A DNA stretch of 64,000 bases from Brachycybe producta (lineage: Eukaryota; Arthropoda; Diplopoda; Playtdesmida; Andrognathidae). How positions within the stretch are numbered: the first letter of the stretch is position 1; each line of letters begins with the position of its first letter. Both the position numbers and the translations under genes were made by a program. The stretch lies in contig JAUPFP010000016.1 in NCBI GenBank assembly GCA_036925085.1, positions 4,654,903 through 4,718,902 of the forward strand. Direction: 5' to 3'. Positions 11,001 to 18,534 of this stretch are shown piece by piece. The notes under the pieces were generated by a model. That model ran no database searches and was not told the origin of the DNA. It saw nothing but the letters and a program-made list of their open reading frames with translations.

Positions 11001-13157
11001 CATGGAGTCTAATGCATCATCAATCCTCGGTAATGGATAAGTGTCTGCCTTTGTAATCGCGTTCAACTTCCGATAATCTACACAGAAACGGTAGGAGCCG
11101 TCCTTCTTCTTTACAAGGACGATGGGCGATGCATACGGCGATTTCGATGGCCTTACAACCCCAGATTTCTTCATCTCCTCTAGCGTCTCATCAATTACGA
11201 TGCGTTCCCCAGGCCCGCATCTTCGTAACGTGTCTCGAACAGGTAGATTATCTCCAGTTTCGATCTTGTGTTTGGTCAGATTCGTAGCTCCCAGGTCCTT
11301 AGATGAAAAGGCGAAGATCGGTTGGAACTCCTTCAGTAGGATCGTCAACTCTTCTCTTTGATCATCTGTCAGTTCAGGACCAAGTTGAATTTCTTTTTCA
11401 AAATCAACGGGTGCTTCTCCGATGTCTCTAAAGTTTTCCTCTTCGGAAACTTTGCAGGCTTGCTCTTCTTCTAGTTCTTCTAGAAGTTCGAAGTGTCCAA
11501 TAGTCTCGCGGTCTCCAATCCCCACGGACTCCAGTGTGGTATTCAGGAGTTGGACTTCCAGTTGTGATGTTCCATTCCCTTGTAGCACACTGCTGGCCAC
11601 AACGATGCCTTTTCGATTAAAGAGACTATCGTTCGTTTCAATCATGAGTACTTCGTTTTCCTCAATGATCCGCCCTGCAGCTACTTTGAGGTTCAAAGCC
11701 TGGCCCGGATTTAACGTAATCCTTCCTTGGGCTTTTACGCAGCTTTCCTCTCTAGCTTTTATGGCATAGGAGTTATCCAGATGGCTATTCTGAGCACATC
11801 CCTCCTCTTTTAACTCTTTGAAGAAATTCCAGGGAAGGCTACTACGCGCACTTCCTTTCTTCAACAATTCTCGTGTTCCTTCGTAGAACATCTCATTAGC
11901 AAAGTAGATCTTGGAGGTCTTCATGGAAATGATGAGATCAAACGCAGCTCCCAGGTCTCTCCCCAGCAGTGCTTCTCGTTTTCCATCTATGATGAGCATC
12001 CTTGCCGTTACTTGCTTTCCGTTCAACTCGAACGTTGGCCACAACTGACCAAGTACCTTAATCGGTACCCCTCCTACTGCGCCTAATGCAGGTGCATTCC
12101 GGATTGGTCCATATCGAAGTCCGTACTCTTTGGCCATTGTGCCTGACAAGATAGTGAACCCAGTTCCGCTATCCGCCAAAAATCGAACTGGTGTGCCGTC
12201 AACCTGAATGGTAATCTTGGCAACACTCTCATCGGGCGTAGTATCTCCTACCTCGATGAGTTCGCATGAGGTGAGTAGGCTGTCTACAGTGATTTCGACA
12301 CTCTTTCGACAACAAGCCCTACTCCTCAATAAATCTCCAACTTCAACGGATTCAATAACCTCGCTGTTCGCAGGGATCCTGCTGGTATCATCTCCTCTAC
12401 CGATAGCTGCATTTACAATAGCCTTCTTGGATTTCTTAGCATCAGTTTCGGCCTTGCCCCAGGCAATAACATTGGATGTTACATCTTGAGGGATTTCCTG
12501 AGCAACATTGCTTATCCCCGGTATACACGCCGCAGAATTCTGTTGGGTCCTTCCCTCAATTCCGTCTGGCACCGCAGAATTCTGTTGGGTCTCTCCCTCA
12601 ATTCTGTCTTGATTAACTCCAGTTTCCATGGCTTCCACAATTCTCTTTGCTTCCTCCAAGCTATTCGCGTAAACTACCATAGCTTTCGTAGGTGACCAGA
12701 TGATGGGTTCCGGAAATATCTCCTCGATGATTTCTCCCCTTCGACCAGTATCCTTTCGCAGCTTCTTATATTTTCGTGAATTCCGTTGTCGTTTTCCATT
12801 CGTAATGCCGACTAACAACTCCGACGATTGCTCAGGGAGTCCTTGAGTGTCCAAATCACATGGTCTCTTCGGTGCTCCAGCCTTTGGTCTAGTTGTGGCG
12901 ACATTCGAAATGCCGACTAACAACTCCGACGATTGCTCAGGGAGTCCTTGAGTGTCCAAATCGCATGGTCTCTTCGGTGCTCCAGCATTCCGTCTAGTTT
13001 TAGTGACATTGGTAGCTTCGCTCACGCCCCTATTCCCCCCCAACAAAGCTTTGTCCACAATGTTTTGGGAATTGGCGATCGCTGTTTCGTTTCGATTTTG
13101 TCGTTTTCCAGAGGGTTTTCCGTTCTTAAAGGGCGGTAGGCCCCTCTTTACTGCCAC
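5469..13157 (-). CDS. pol: Pol polyprotein: protease, RT, RNase H, integrase and long C-terminal extension
   Basis: This open frame of 2,562 residues is expressed by -1 frameshifting from gag and has no ATG of its own near its start (it opens GTG GCA after the shift site). Visible motifs: aspartic protease LADSGTG with the catalytic Asp at residue 329; reverse transcriptase from about 640, with VKKKDGSYRFCVDYRKLN, LDMKSGYWQ and the catalytic YLDD at 791-794; RNase H with TDA at about 940; integrase H2C2 zinc finger with GHEG near 1160 and CEIC near 1190; integrase core D1222, D1282, E1318, a D,D(35)E spacing; and an integrase C-terminal domain ending near LRPLYE. About 1,000 further residues follow. 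A 35-codon direct duplication (12804-12908 and 12909-13010) and a 14-codon one (12532-12610) sit in the N-terminal linker and keep the frame. Protease, RT, RNase H and integrase act in reverse transcription and insertion of the element. Confidence 0.95.
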   Translation of the reverse strand: MAVKRGLPPFKNGKPSGKRQNRNETAIANSQNIVDKALLGGNRGVSEATNVTKTRRNAGAPKRPCDLDTQGLPEQSSELLVGISNVATTRPKAGAPKRPCDLDTQGLPEQSSELLVGITNGKRQRNSRKYKKLRKDTGRRGEIIEEIFPEPIIWSPTKAMVVYANSLEEAKRIVEAMETGVNQDRIEGETQQNSAVPDGIEGRTQQNSAACIPGISNVAQEIPQDVTSNVIAWGKAETDAKKSKKAIVNAAIGRGDDTSRIPANSEVIESVEVGDLLRSRACCRKSVEITVDSLLTSCELIEVGDTTPDESVAKITIQVDGTPVRFLADSGTGFTILSGTMAKEYGLRYGPIRNAPALGAVGGVPIKVLGQLWPTFELNGKQVTARMLIIDGKREALLGRDLGAAFDLIISMKTSKIYFANEMFYEGTRELLKKGSARSSLPWNFFKELKEEGCAQNSHLDNSYAIKAREESCVKAQGRITLNPGQALNLKVAAGRIIEENEVLMIETNDSLFNRKGIVVASSVLQGNGTSQLEVQLLNTTLESVGIGDRETIGHFELLEELEEEQACKVSEEENFRDIGEAPVDFEKEIQLGPELTDDQREELTILLKEFQPIFAFSSKDLGATNLTKHKIETGDNLPVRDTLRRCGPGERIVIDETLEEMKKSGVVRPSKSPYASPIVLVKKKDGSYRFCVDYRKLNAITKADTYPLPRIDDALDSMRGACYFATLDMKSGYWQFEMEESDIEKTAFTSHRGLFEFVRMPFGLRNAPATMQRALDILLAGHKWETCLVYLDDIVVFGRTFEEFLERLRTILDLLRTANLKLHPVKCFFGFQEVKYLGHLISPDGIRPDPDKVVAIKNFPVPDNVTAIRSFLGLAGYYRKHVPGFANIAKPMSDLTGKDIPFEWSVDCENAFRTLKNMLSKSPLVAVYDPKAAIFMHTDACGYGIGAMLYQKSEDKRRKEIIGSVSRVLRDAEKNYSTTDKECLAVIYGVTKFRPYLFQKPFTIVTDHHALCYMKTAARLEGRLGRWQLLMQEYDYKIIYKEGKLHIEADCLSRYPAGVPVNWKAIPEAEDLDDSVIFNVTLQWDWKVEQKLDPEILKIREELRNQPESPLHKLFCDYDNKLFACVFHGSSVPTLVNVVPKHLIPEVMRLCHDEPDAGHEGQTKTWNRARQRFYWNNMKHDIFEYVRSCEICQLHKLGTEKPEGFLQEMPIGKPCDCWGMDFIGPLVPSVGGNKHILLAVDYATRYCVAKAVKSTTALIVMNFLAKDVKKIFGIPEKLISDRGTPFVAKNTQEFLEINKIEHETTTAYHPQSNGLAERTNKSIIQTMKKYLTPAKNQTDWATKLDEVLESYNSSVHSSTKFTPYRLMFGREPRTKVDTLVPERPVIVDNEAGNLVDVRQQAEERQEEELRTARANLKAAHDRRKKYYDQRHKKPYEYQIGQKVLVRDMRIRPGQNKKFLTKWRQGYTIVSKVSDTVYRLSYENRAGRLVEDSVNVANLRPLYETYQKDGPNVPTTGDTLESMGNSSPEDSESEPAKEKEMTVFVKKKNLPSRKKRCCGHCRCQNAWIESSDDEEEIEIITKAIRKHSDRNVEIRRKMAADDNQQQFSYLPGEDAMKFTREYGNKTNFTMETIGFVEEISEIPEETMKIDEKDVNSPMEFQMEVKNAEVIDKTTKMDDDIDASDATDGDDVPNEEVNRERSMTLPSMEETRGRRDTLSEMSTSLAPLWIRVLLFIFFTTDSCAHVLYTCTGTIFWHLLHITTFCTVIGHLWKSFTVTTKDFGSFIGNILEKSCFIVKSFGLFGPTDGVHRQREIGILIQRKFGQRKVEKERNKRNYFGLRNFNPFSPSFKMASPLENLYRDVAATRQGGGHGVRGPALSGRGHEERGFKRDRTESSSIVPIEGGSKLIFETAAVGLEKEIADGLWDYAIVPNISKAAKKRQARKILPGFIGAGQPNFYKSIKPGEFAPGGAEPRHWGKTGEPEGTEEWTPADWERHSRRNRPPVPHRSLNEIWDSKGRYVPRSQALKDAEKAYQELVEPEAVKTKDRLHTLKRPAPVECPAAATVTEPSQRKKNKLSKRHREAKKRREAGLAESCDAHLPPKRVVESLTQGPVITIRNTNDEDNDVLYIDTDDEELPGARPEEEARGVETAVPPPPKIYAKLATSEHKEITVMEDPRDNYHAQLRLLVDIAVEYHLRGLALVDQVYETFDGERIVLYDGRIMDCKGTALPIEIGNSGPTEDLLVRGVRRWRQPRPLVERNRPSRGLRTQLRSEVKSFFHQAPKNTVVLRDVRPRESGLYRDDITMMEPKTTVRSDMAAPGSPRASITSPVTIEAGLETKMKTTDEPKIEPSQATGAIPKRPVKERLGSVVKTPTDSMETSGPRNIAHPHRSTRGDETTLNNLCVHWQRKRTPRHQLYLGLFEWDETPPRNRIPKGPKTFLIGLVVCSRPTILVIAVEHRDIMVFHYEGDIRIREVENGIMKWTRTFLQWSQQASIHLTGRPVRCPHFHDDRPHLLFDAATSYAEGRRSYRQCRGSSDAAIILEGALRRSPESPANGWAEAEY
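12804..13010. repeat. 35-codon tandem duplication within pol
   Basis: AATGCCGACTAACAACTCCG starts at 12804 and again at 12909, a 105-bp period. The encoded block GAPKRPCDLDTQGLPEQSSE appears twice. Divergence is limited to a few bases near the junctions. Confidence 0.9.
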
Positions 13158-13172
13158 CCTTTCTAGTTTAAA
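13128..13172 (-). promoter_or_regulatory. -1 ribosomal frameshift cassette (gag to pol)
   Basis: On the minus strand the gag frame ends GAT TTA AAC TAG. The heptamer T TTA AAC (13172-13166) is a canonical X XXY YYZ slippery site in the correct frame and directly abuts the gag stop (13165-13163). After slipping, TTT AAA CTA GAA AGG leads straight into the pol frame. Downstream, AAAGGGTGG (13162-13154) pairs with CCGCCCTTT (13136-13128) around a 17-base loop, with one G-T wobble. Counting only the GGGTGG/CCGCCC core, the spacer is 6 nt, which is typical. The pol frame has a TGA just upstream (13175-13173), so this site is essentially the only place to enter. Confidence 0.88.
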
Positions 13173-14857
13173 TCAGCCGGGTTTTCCTCTCGCAGGAACT
13201 TCTTCTGCCCGTTCTCGCTGACGACAAAATACTGCTGGCCATTTCTTCCAGTGGCCATTCCATGTTGAACAAGTCCAACGGTTCCATCCGCAACTACTTT
13301 CTTTGGGCAGTTTCTTGAAAAGTGACCCTTCTCGTGACAGTGATAACACTCTACTGTGCTGAGATCTTTCAGGGTTTTACTTCCATCTTGCGTTTGCTGA
13401 CCATTGTAGTTTTTCTTCTGCGGATATCTTTGGTTCCATTTACGACCTTGTTGCTGATTCGAGTTCTGGTTGGTCTTCTGTTGCGCTTGGTTATTTGAAT
13501 TTGATGGAGTCGAGTTGTTCGTTGGGTCCGCTTGATCTTGAGTAACAACCGCGTAAGAACGTCCTCCGTCCATTACTGCTTGCGTCTGTTTGGCATTTTG
13601 GCGTTGGTTATTCTTCTGTGGACCCTTGGAGACCTGGGTCGTCGATTGTTGACCCATCGTTCCTTCCGGTATCCATAACCCATCAGCCATCAAAACTTCC
13701 TCGGTATCCTTGATATATGTCGTGTACAGCTTCAGATTGCTATTCGGCGCATTCTGTGTAGCATTACGTATAATCGGATGAAGTTTCTGCCGAAATTCCA
13801 CAATTCGGTATTTGTCGGTTACCCCCGGTAACACTTTTCTACTCAAGTCAAGGTAGCGACCCAAAAACTGATTGGTGTCCTCTCCTTTCCTTTGGAGCAT
13901 GGTATCCAACCTCAGCTTCAGTTGCACTAACTCGTCTCGACGTCCAAATCTTTCAATTAACTCGCTTCGTATGAAGTCCCACGTGGTTTTTCCTCTATTC
14001 TCTTTATAGAAATTGGATAACCAACGTACTACGTCCCCTTCTACCGCTTTACGTAGGTAGTAGGTCTTGTGGACGTTACTCCAGTCCTCCAGATCTGCGA
14101 TACTCTCGTAGTCCTCCAGAAAGGTGTATACAGACGTCAATCCTTTGAAGGTCTCCAGATTCCGGAGTGGGTGAAGACTCTTGTACTTCCCATCCAACTC
14201 CTCACAGGTCCGATGACGATTGCAAATTGGATTTCTTTCCAGCTCTTCTATGCTGGGATCCTCACTTGTTAGGCTTTCATCCTCTAGCTGGTCCGGGTTC
14301 TCTCTCCGTAGAATAGGAGTCTCAGGTAGGCGACCTCTCTGGGTCCCTCCACTCTTCTTCAGCATGAGCGGCGTCTGGAATACATTAACCTGTCTTAGGT
14401 TTTCAGCGTGGGCCGACGAGGGCTCCCCTTCAGTGTCCAATCCAGGAATCACTGTATGACGCTGAGATTCAGCGTGGGCCGACGAGGGCTCCACTCCGGT
14501 ATCCATTTCTCGGACTACCGTATGACGCTGAACTGTACTTACACCACGCCCGCTCCGGAGTAACATCGATCCTGATGGTTGCTGGGCTTCGAACCAGGCC
14601 ATCAGTCTCTCCCGTCTTTCAGCACTTAGATTTTGAAGGATACCTTCAAGTGGATCTTCTCCATCCATTTGGTTTGTATCGTCCTTCTCCCGTGTCTTCG
14701 ACTTCGATTTCGGTCTGCCTTTCTTTCCTTTACCACCTGGTGTAACTCCGACATCATTGGTATTCTCTACTGGATCTGTAGTGAGGTACCCCGCACCTCC
14801 ACCATTTTGTAACATCCCCGTTTCCGTAGGGTTAGTAGAGAGATCTCTACTAGCCAT
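13163..14857 (-). CDS. gag: Gag polyprotein with a CCHC zinc knuckle
   Basis: 564 residues. A gag-type capsid region lies around residues 255-400 (WLSNFYKENRG, then FGRRDELVQLKLRLDT), matching the general retrotransposon gag fold. A Gln/Asn-rich linker follows. One zinc knuckle is at residues 504-517, with the pattern Cys-X2-Cys-X4-His-X4-Cys (CYHCHEKGHFSRNC). It forms the virus-like particle and binds element RNA. The first ATG (14857-14855) and the second in-frame ATG (14815-14813) both lie inside the 5' LTR, and the frame reads straight through the primer-binding site. A 22-codon in-frame duplication occurs at about 14404-14525 (repeat start CAGCGTGGGCCGACGAGGGC at 14404 and 14470). Several upstream ATGs in R/U5 make the exact start uncertain. 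Confidence 0.93.
   Translation of the reverse strand: MASRDLSTNPTETGMLQNGGGAGYLTTDPVENTNDVGVTPGGKGKKGRPKSKSKTREKDDTNQMDGEDPLEGILQNLSAERRERLMAWFEAQQPSGSMLLRSGRGVSTVQRHTVVREMDTGVEPSSAHAESQRHTVIPGLDTEGEPSSAHAENLRQVNVFQTPLMLKKSGGTQRGRLPETPILRRENPDQLEDESLTSEDPSIEELERNPICNRHRTCEELDGKYKSLHPLRNLETFKGLTSVYTFLEDYESIADLEDWSNVHKTYYLRKAVEGDVVRWLSNFYKENRGKTTWDFIRSELIERFGRRDELVQLKLRLDTMLQRKGEDTNQFLGRYLDLSRKVLPGVTDKYRIVEFRQKLHPIIRNATQNAPNSNLKLYTTYIKDTEEVLMADGLWIPEGTMGQQSTTQVSKGPQKNNQRQNAKQTQAVMDGGRSYAVVTQDQADPTNNSTPSNSNNQAQQKTNQNSNQQQGRKWNQRYPQKKNYNGQQTQDGSKTLKDLSTVECYHCHEKGHFSRNCPKKVVADGTVGLVQHGMATGRNGQQYFVVSENGQKKFLREENPADLN
14789..14804 (-). promoter_or_regulatory. Primer-binding site, complementary to tRNA-Ala
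   Basis: The minus strand TGGTGGAGGTGCGGGG starts 3 nt after the 5' LTR. Its complement CCCCGCACCTCCACCA would be the primer tRNA 3' end. The acceptor strand CACCTCC pairs with a 5' GGGGGTG only through a G3-U70 wobble, the hallmark of tRNA-Ala, and animal tRNA-Ala ends are of the form CCCCGCATCTCCA. The tRNA identity is inferred from known tRNA features, not from a search. Confidence 0.75.
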
Positions 14858-15642
14858 CTAGAAGTGTCGAATGGATGTTGATGATTAAGTCTTTCGGTCT
14901 ATTGGCTCCTGTGTTGCTACTTAACCACCAGGGACACAAGGGTCGGTACCTCAGGAGACCTGTGGTAGAGAATATTGTAGAGATGTCGTCTTACACTCGG
15001 CTGCTGGAGACTTCGTTGTCCGGTGGAAACATCGGCTACGTGGCGGCTATAATCCTAAGTCCCACTCCCATAAAATGACTGAGTCCACACATTGAATTCG
15101 TATGATGAAAATGCTCTTTTATTCAATAAACAGAGAGTCCTGTAGATTGAGAGATATCGCATCGGTCTTAAGCATAAAGACGGTCTGTCCGATCTGCCTG
15201 ATCTATCCGATCTGTCCTCTCAATCTACAACCTCTTGTATTTATACTCAAAATACAATACAAACATCTGATTATGATAACAAAGGCTCCAGGTGTGTCCA
15301 AGTCTCTTGGACACACTCGGACCTAGAAGTGAACTATCACTTGACAAGAAAACGAAAACATCTATAAGATGTATAAATTATAACAATACAGAAGGATGTA
15401 CGATCATCCTCCTATTAACAATTTGTAAAGATTCTCACGTCCAAAAGTTCTGCATCGATGGTTCTTCTAGGATCTATCCTATTAACCATCGATGTAGTAC
15501 TTTTGGGCTATTCTTCTCATCTTGGAGGGCAGGGAGTCATCGTCGTAATGACCTCCCGGCCACCCCCAAGCATGAGGTGAGAACCTTTCATCGATACAAC
15601 TTGATTACAGGGTGTTTACAAAAACGGACGAATTCCAAACGG
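14808..15642 (-). repeat. 5' LTR, lacking its outer 13 bp
   Basis: 835 bp matching 4180-5014 with one difference. The outer terminus TGAATTCGTTACA present in the other LTR (5015-5027) is absent, and ACGG is joined directly to CCCCCGAAACAC of the duplicated flank. Promoter TATAAATA is at 15238-15245 and AATAAA at 15118-15123, both minus strand. Loss of the U3 edge should not affect transcription, but it removes the integrase-recognised end of this DNA copy. Confidence 0.93.
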
Positions 15643-15803
15643 CCCCCGAAACACATACAAATGAAATTTTCTAAGACAAAAATGTTTTTCTTGTTTTGTA
15701 TCTGTGTTATCGCTAAAGAAGAAAATCAGTTATTCTGTGCAATTACTAGTCAATGTGCTAAAATTACAAAATCAACAATTCAAAAATGTAAATCTGCACA
15801 TAT
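15643..15803. repeat. 161-bp flanking duplication, right copy
   Basis: Identical to 4019-4179 by eye. On this side the host sequence continues AGTAACTTCTTAG after CACATAT, whereas on the left CACATAT runs into TGTAACATCC of the LTR. This defines the empty-site order. Confidence 0.9.
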
Positions 15804-15854
15804 AGTAACTTCTTAGACAATGTCCAATATTAAGAATCTAGTATTATAATACTG

Positions 15855-16085
15855 AAAAATCTAGGTCTTAATTCAAAAAGGAAATTTAGTGCTTGAATTT
15901 CAACGTAATCTCTATGAACAGGGTTCTAAAATCCAACATAGAAAATAAAAAACGTTGTTTAATTGAGTATTTTTAACAGTGTTTTTTTTCTATGTTAGAA
16001 GTTAGAACCCTGCTCAGAGGATTCAAGTTTGAGGATTGAAGTTTTAAGTGTTGAGTGAGATTCCTTCCTGAGTTTCGTTCTTAAA
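15855..16085. mobile_element. Foldback MITE, CTGCTCAGAGGGTT family
   Basis: The left arm runs TTAATTCAAAAAGGAAATTT, TGCTTGAATTTCAACG and ACAGGGTTCTAA. The right arm is its complement (TTAGAACCCTGCTCAGAGGA, then TTGAGTGAGATTCCTTCCTG). Related copies are at about 17223-17300 (half), 23405-23545, 25370-25555, 27622-27800, 44165-44345 and 57593-57780. Each is about 180-230 bp with arms making up most of the length and no coding capacity. Confidence 0.72.
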
Positions 16086-16705
16086 TTGGTATGTTGTTAT
16101 AGGCATTTTGCATATTGCTGAAAATCCTAATGGTATTACAGAAAAGGTGGTTTTGCACATTGACTAGTTATTATGTAGTGTGACTGATGATTCACTTTGA
16201 TGATAAAATGTGTACCACCTGCATTTCTATATAAGTTGTAATTTCTGAGAAAGAAGAGAAAAAAAATGTCAGTATATTTTAATATTTATTTATATAACTA
16301 TTCCTATGACAATAGGAAGCTTCATAATAGTATAGTGGGGAATATTGTTAGTAGTAGACTTAGACTTATTTATTGAAGTCCAGAAAGTAATGTTCATATT
16401 GCAAAGAAAACTATACCTTCAGGGTTAAGATGGGTAGGAAACCACTTTTTCATAAAATAAAAAAATATTTGTAGAATTTGCTGTCTAGTAGACATTTAAC
16501 ATGGTATATTATATTTTAGGGATAAGTTCTATACTTCAATGGTGGACACTGGATTTGCAATGGAAAAAAAAATAAGAACTGAAGCTATGAAGTTGAAAAT
16601 TTGGTCCTAATAGCTGATTACAACCTTTTGTTCCATTGAGGCAATTCTTAAAAATACACACACTTTTTTAGGCTCAGACTCAAAAAGACTTAACACTAGA
16701 ACTCA

Positions 16706-17154
16706 CAGGCGGACTGGATGTCTGGGGTCTGAGGTGTAAGAAACACCAAAAATGCCTAAAACTCTCACCCCTTTTGAATGTGAGAATATTTTTTTTAAAT
16801 CAAAATTACACACATGGTTCTATTTTTACTTTTGCTTACAATATAAGTATCAATTTCTTTTACTTATTTTGCACAAAATTTTAGCGAGCGTAGCGAGCAA
16901 ACCCTTTTAAAAAATGTGTTCTTTTAAAAAACGAGCAAAATTATTTGTTTTTCTATAATATTTTTCTAGTTTTCCTTTTTCCTCCATAAATGTGTCAGTT
17001 TACTTTTTTTTGGATTGTCTCTTATTAATATAAGCTTTCTGGTCTCTTTTTTTTTGTACTATTTTTAAACTTTTATTGAGTTTTATTATAAAAATCGGCC
17101 CTGAAACTAAGCGGCCCATCGGAAAAAATGTCAGATAGGCCGAGTCCGCCTCTG
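16706..17154. mobile_element. hAT-like non-autonomous element
   Basis: Ends CAGGCGGACTGG (16706) and CGAGTCCGCCTCTG (17154) are inverted, in the CAGRGGCGGACT style seen at hAT termini. The interior shares AATCGGCCCT and GGCCCATCGG with 48195-48250, where a related, partly rearranged copy starts CAGGGGCGGATTGAG at 47745. No 8-bp duplication could be matched, so the superfamily is tentative. It contains GCGAGCGTAGCGAGC at 16884-16898. Confidence 0.5.
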
Positions 17155-18042
17155 CTTGAATTTCAATTTGAATAAAACAGCATAGAAATATTCTTGTTTT
17201 GTTGATTTAAAACAGGTTTTTTATATATATTTTGGAATCCTGCTTAGAGGGTTGAAGTTGAAGTTTCAGAATGCTAAGTTTCCTTCTTGAATGTGGAGCA
17301 GCAGCTACCAATATCAGCTTCAATATATTTCAAACTGTATTTTTTATGCTAGTGAAATTTTCTATGTAAAGCTTAAAATTTGCACCTGTCAGATCTTTTA
17401 TTCCACCTTACAGCCTCTTAAAATGAAATTATATTTCATGCAAACCGAAGAAGAAGAAAAAAATCGAATGTTATTTAAGTATTATGCTATAAAGAAAAGG
17501 CTAAACAAGCAATGATAAGCGACAGGAATTGTTGATCGATTGCAGAAAAGAAATAGTAGTAGTCATGATGTATATTATTGTTGTTGTTGTTATGTATGTA
17601 CATTGTATGATGACGATGATGATGATGATGATGGTGATCTATGTGAAAATAAGGGAGAAAATGCAGAGTGATGCCCTGAAGACAATGTTTTACCATTTGC
17701 ATTTCAATGAGGCTGGGTTCTTTTTTGTTGGATGTTTTTTGTTGTTGTTGTTAGAAGAGAGAGAGAGATAGAAAAGCTTTTCACTTGATTTCCATTTTTA
17801 TTCTGTTCTTGGAAAAAAAAAGTGGAAAAATGTTTGGTGGTTTTGGTGTCTTTTTTTCTCTCTTTCTTTGTTTCTCCAAAAGCCACTCACCTTCTCTTGA
17901 GTTTTAGTTGTCAAAATCGAATTTCATAATACGGAGAGAACTTTTATTTTTTTTTTGGCCCACCTTGTGCATTATTTATGAAATACTCTCTGGTATATAT
18001 TTTCTAAAGGACTTATTTATTATAAGGGGATTTTTTCTTCTT

Positions 18043-18047
<5 letters not shown>

Positions 18048-18099
<52 letters not shown>
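18048..18099. repeat. (CT)n microsatellite
   Basis: About 26 uninterrupted CT units. It sits 57 bp upstream of the candidate ATG at 18157. Confidence 0.95.
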
Positions 18100-18105
<6 letters not shown>

Positions 18106-18156
18106 TGTTCTGTAAATGTCTTATTGGATTTCAAGAATAAGAAAAAGCAGCAGACG

Positions 18157-18279
18157 ATGTTACGTGGTGGTTTCTATGTCAACCAGAATTGGGGAACGTT
18201 CAATTTTGTGGATGGAATGTGGGATGATATGATACCCTTTATGGAACAAAGTGGTGGAAGTCGTTTAGAACAAGTTTAA
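18157..18279 (+). CDS. Candidate 5' coding exon, unrecognised
   Basis: From ATG at 18157 the frame encodes 40 residues of balanced composition (MLRGGFYVNQNWGTFN, then VDGMWDDMIPFMEQSGG) before TAA. This stands out from the surrounding low-complexity AT-rich DNA. A weak donor (CAA|GTTTAA) lies just before the stop, so it could be a first exon. No family is recognised. It might belong with the exon-like blocks at 21833, 26526 or 29710, or with the BTB-BACK-TLDc gene far downstream; neither can be shown. Confidence 0.3.
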   Translation: MLRGGFYVNQNWGTFNFVDGMWDDMIPFMEQSGGSRLEQV

Positions 18280-18298
18280 AGATAATCAAGGGCTTTTG

Positions 18299-18534
18299 TA
18301 TAGTTGCCTCACCTTAAGAGGAATCGCGTGACGTCAGAGGAGTTGGCAGCAAATTTCGGATTCTGTCATTTAGTCTGATAGAAAAAGGATAATATGAGAC
18401 ATTCTCAACATTTTAAACTGGAGTTCTTGAATATTTTTTTCGTTATTACCCCACTATTATCAAGCTTAAATATGTTGTTAACCCCTCTGACGTCACAAGC
18501 TTTATTTTAGAGCGAGGCAAGTATAATGAACTAA
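18299..18534. mobile_element. MITE with TGACGTCA in both inverted ends, copy 1
   Basis: The left end TATAGTTGCCTCACCTTAAG runs into GTGACGTCAGAGGAGTTGG. The right end is the complement, CCCCTCTGACGTCACAAGC to GAGGCAAGTATA. The centre is AT-rich with GTCTGATAG. A second copy at 52012-52240 has the same plan. The palindrome TGACGTCA is the consensus CREB/ATF site. Confidence 0.75.

Larger units (their letters stand above)
4180..15642 (-). mobile_element. Ty3/gypsy LTR retrotransposon, near-intact and very young
   Basis: An 11,463-bp element oriented right to left. In transcription order it has the 5' LTR (15642-14808), primer-binding site (14804-14789), gag (14857-13163), -1 frameshift site (13172-13166), pol (to 5469), a stem-loop-rich 3' untranslated segment (5443-5044), a G-rich polypurine tract (5033-5028) and the 3' LTR (5027-4180). 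The order protease, reverse transcriptase, RNase H, integrase is that of Metaviridae (Ty3/gypsy). LTR identity is 834/835 and the ORFs are intact, so it may still be competent. Its size is large for the group because of about 1,000 residues after integrase. No chromodomain or recognisable envelope was seen. Confidence 0.95.

Noticed and set aside
5619..13221. Numerous 60-130-codon plus-strand frames opposite gag/pol
   Set aside because: Antisense shadows of the GC-richer pol reading frame, with no independent motifs.
17908..18156. Upstream extension of the 18157 frame
   Set aside because: It consists largely of the (CT)n-encoded Ser-Leu repeat; only the part after ATG 18157 looks protein-like.
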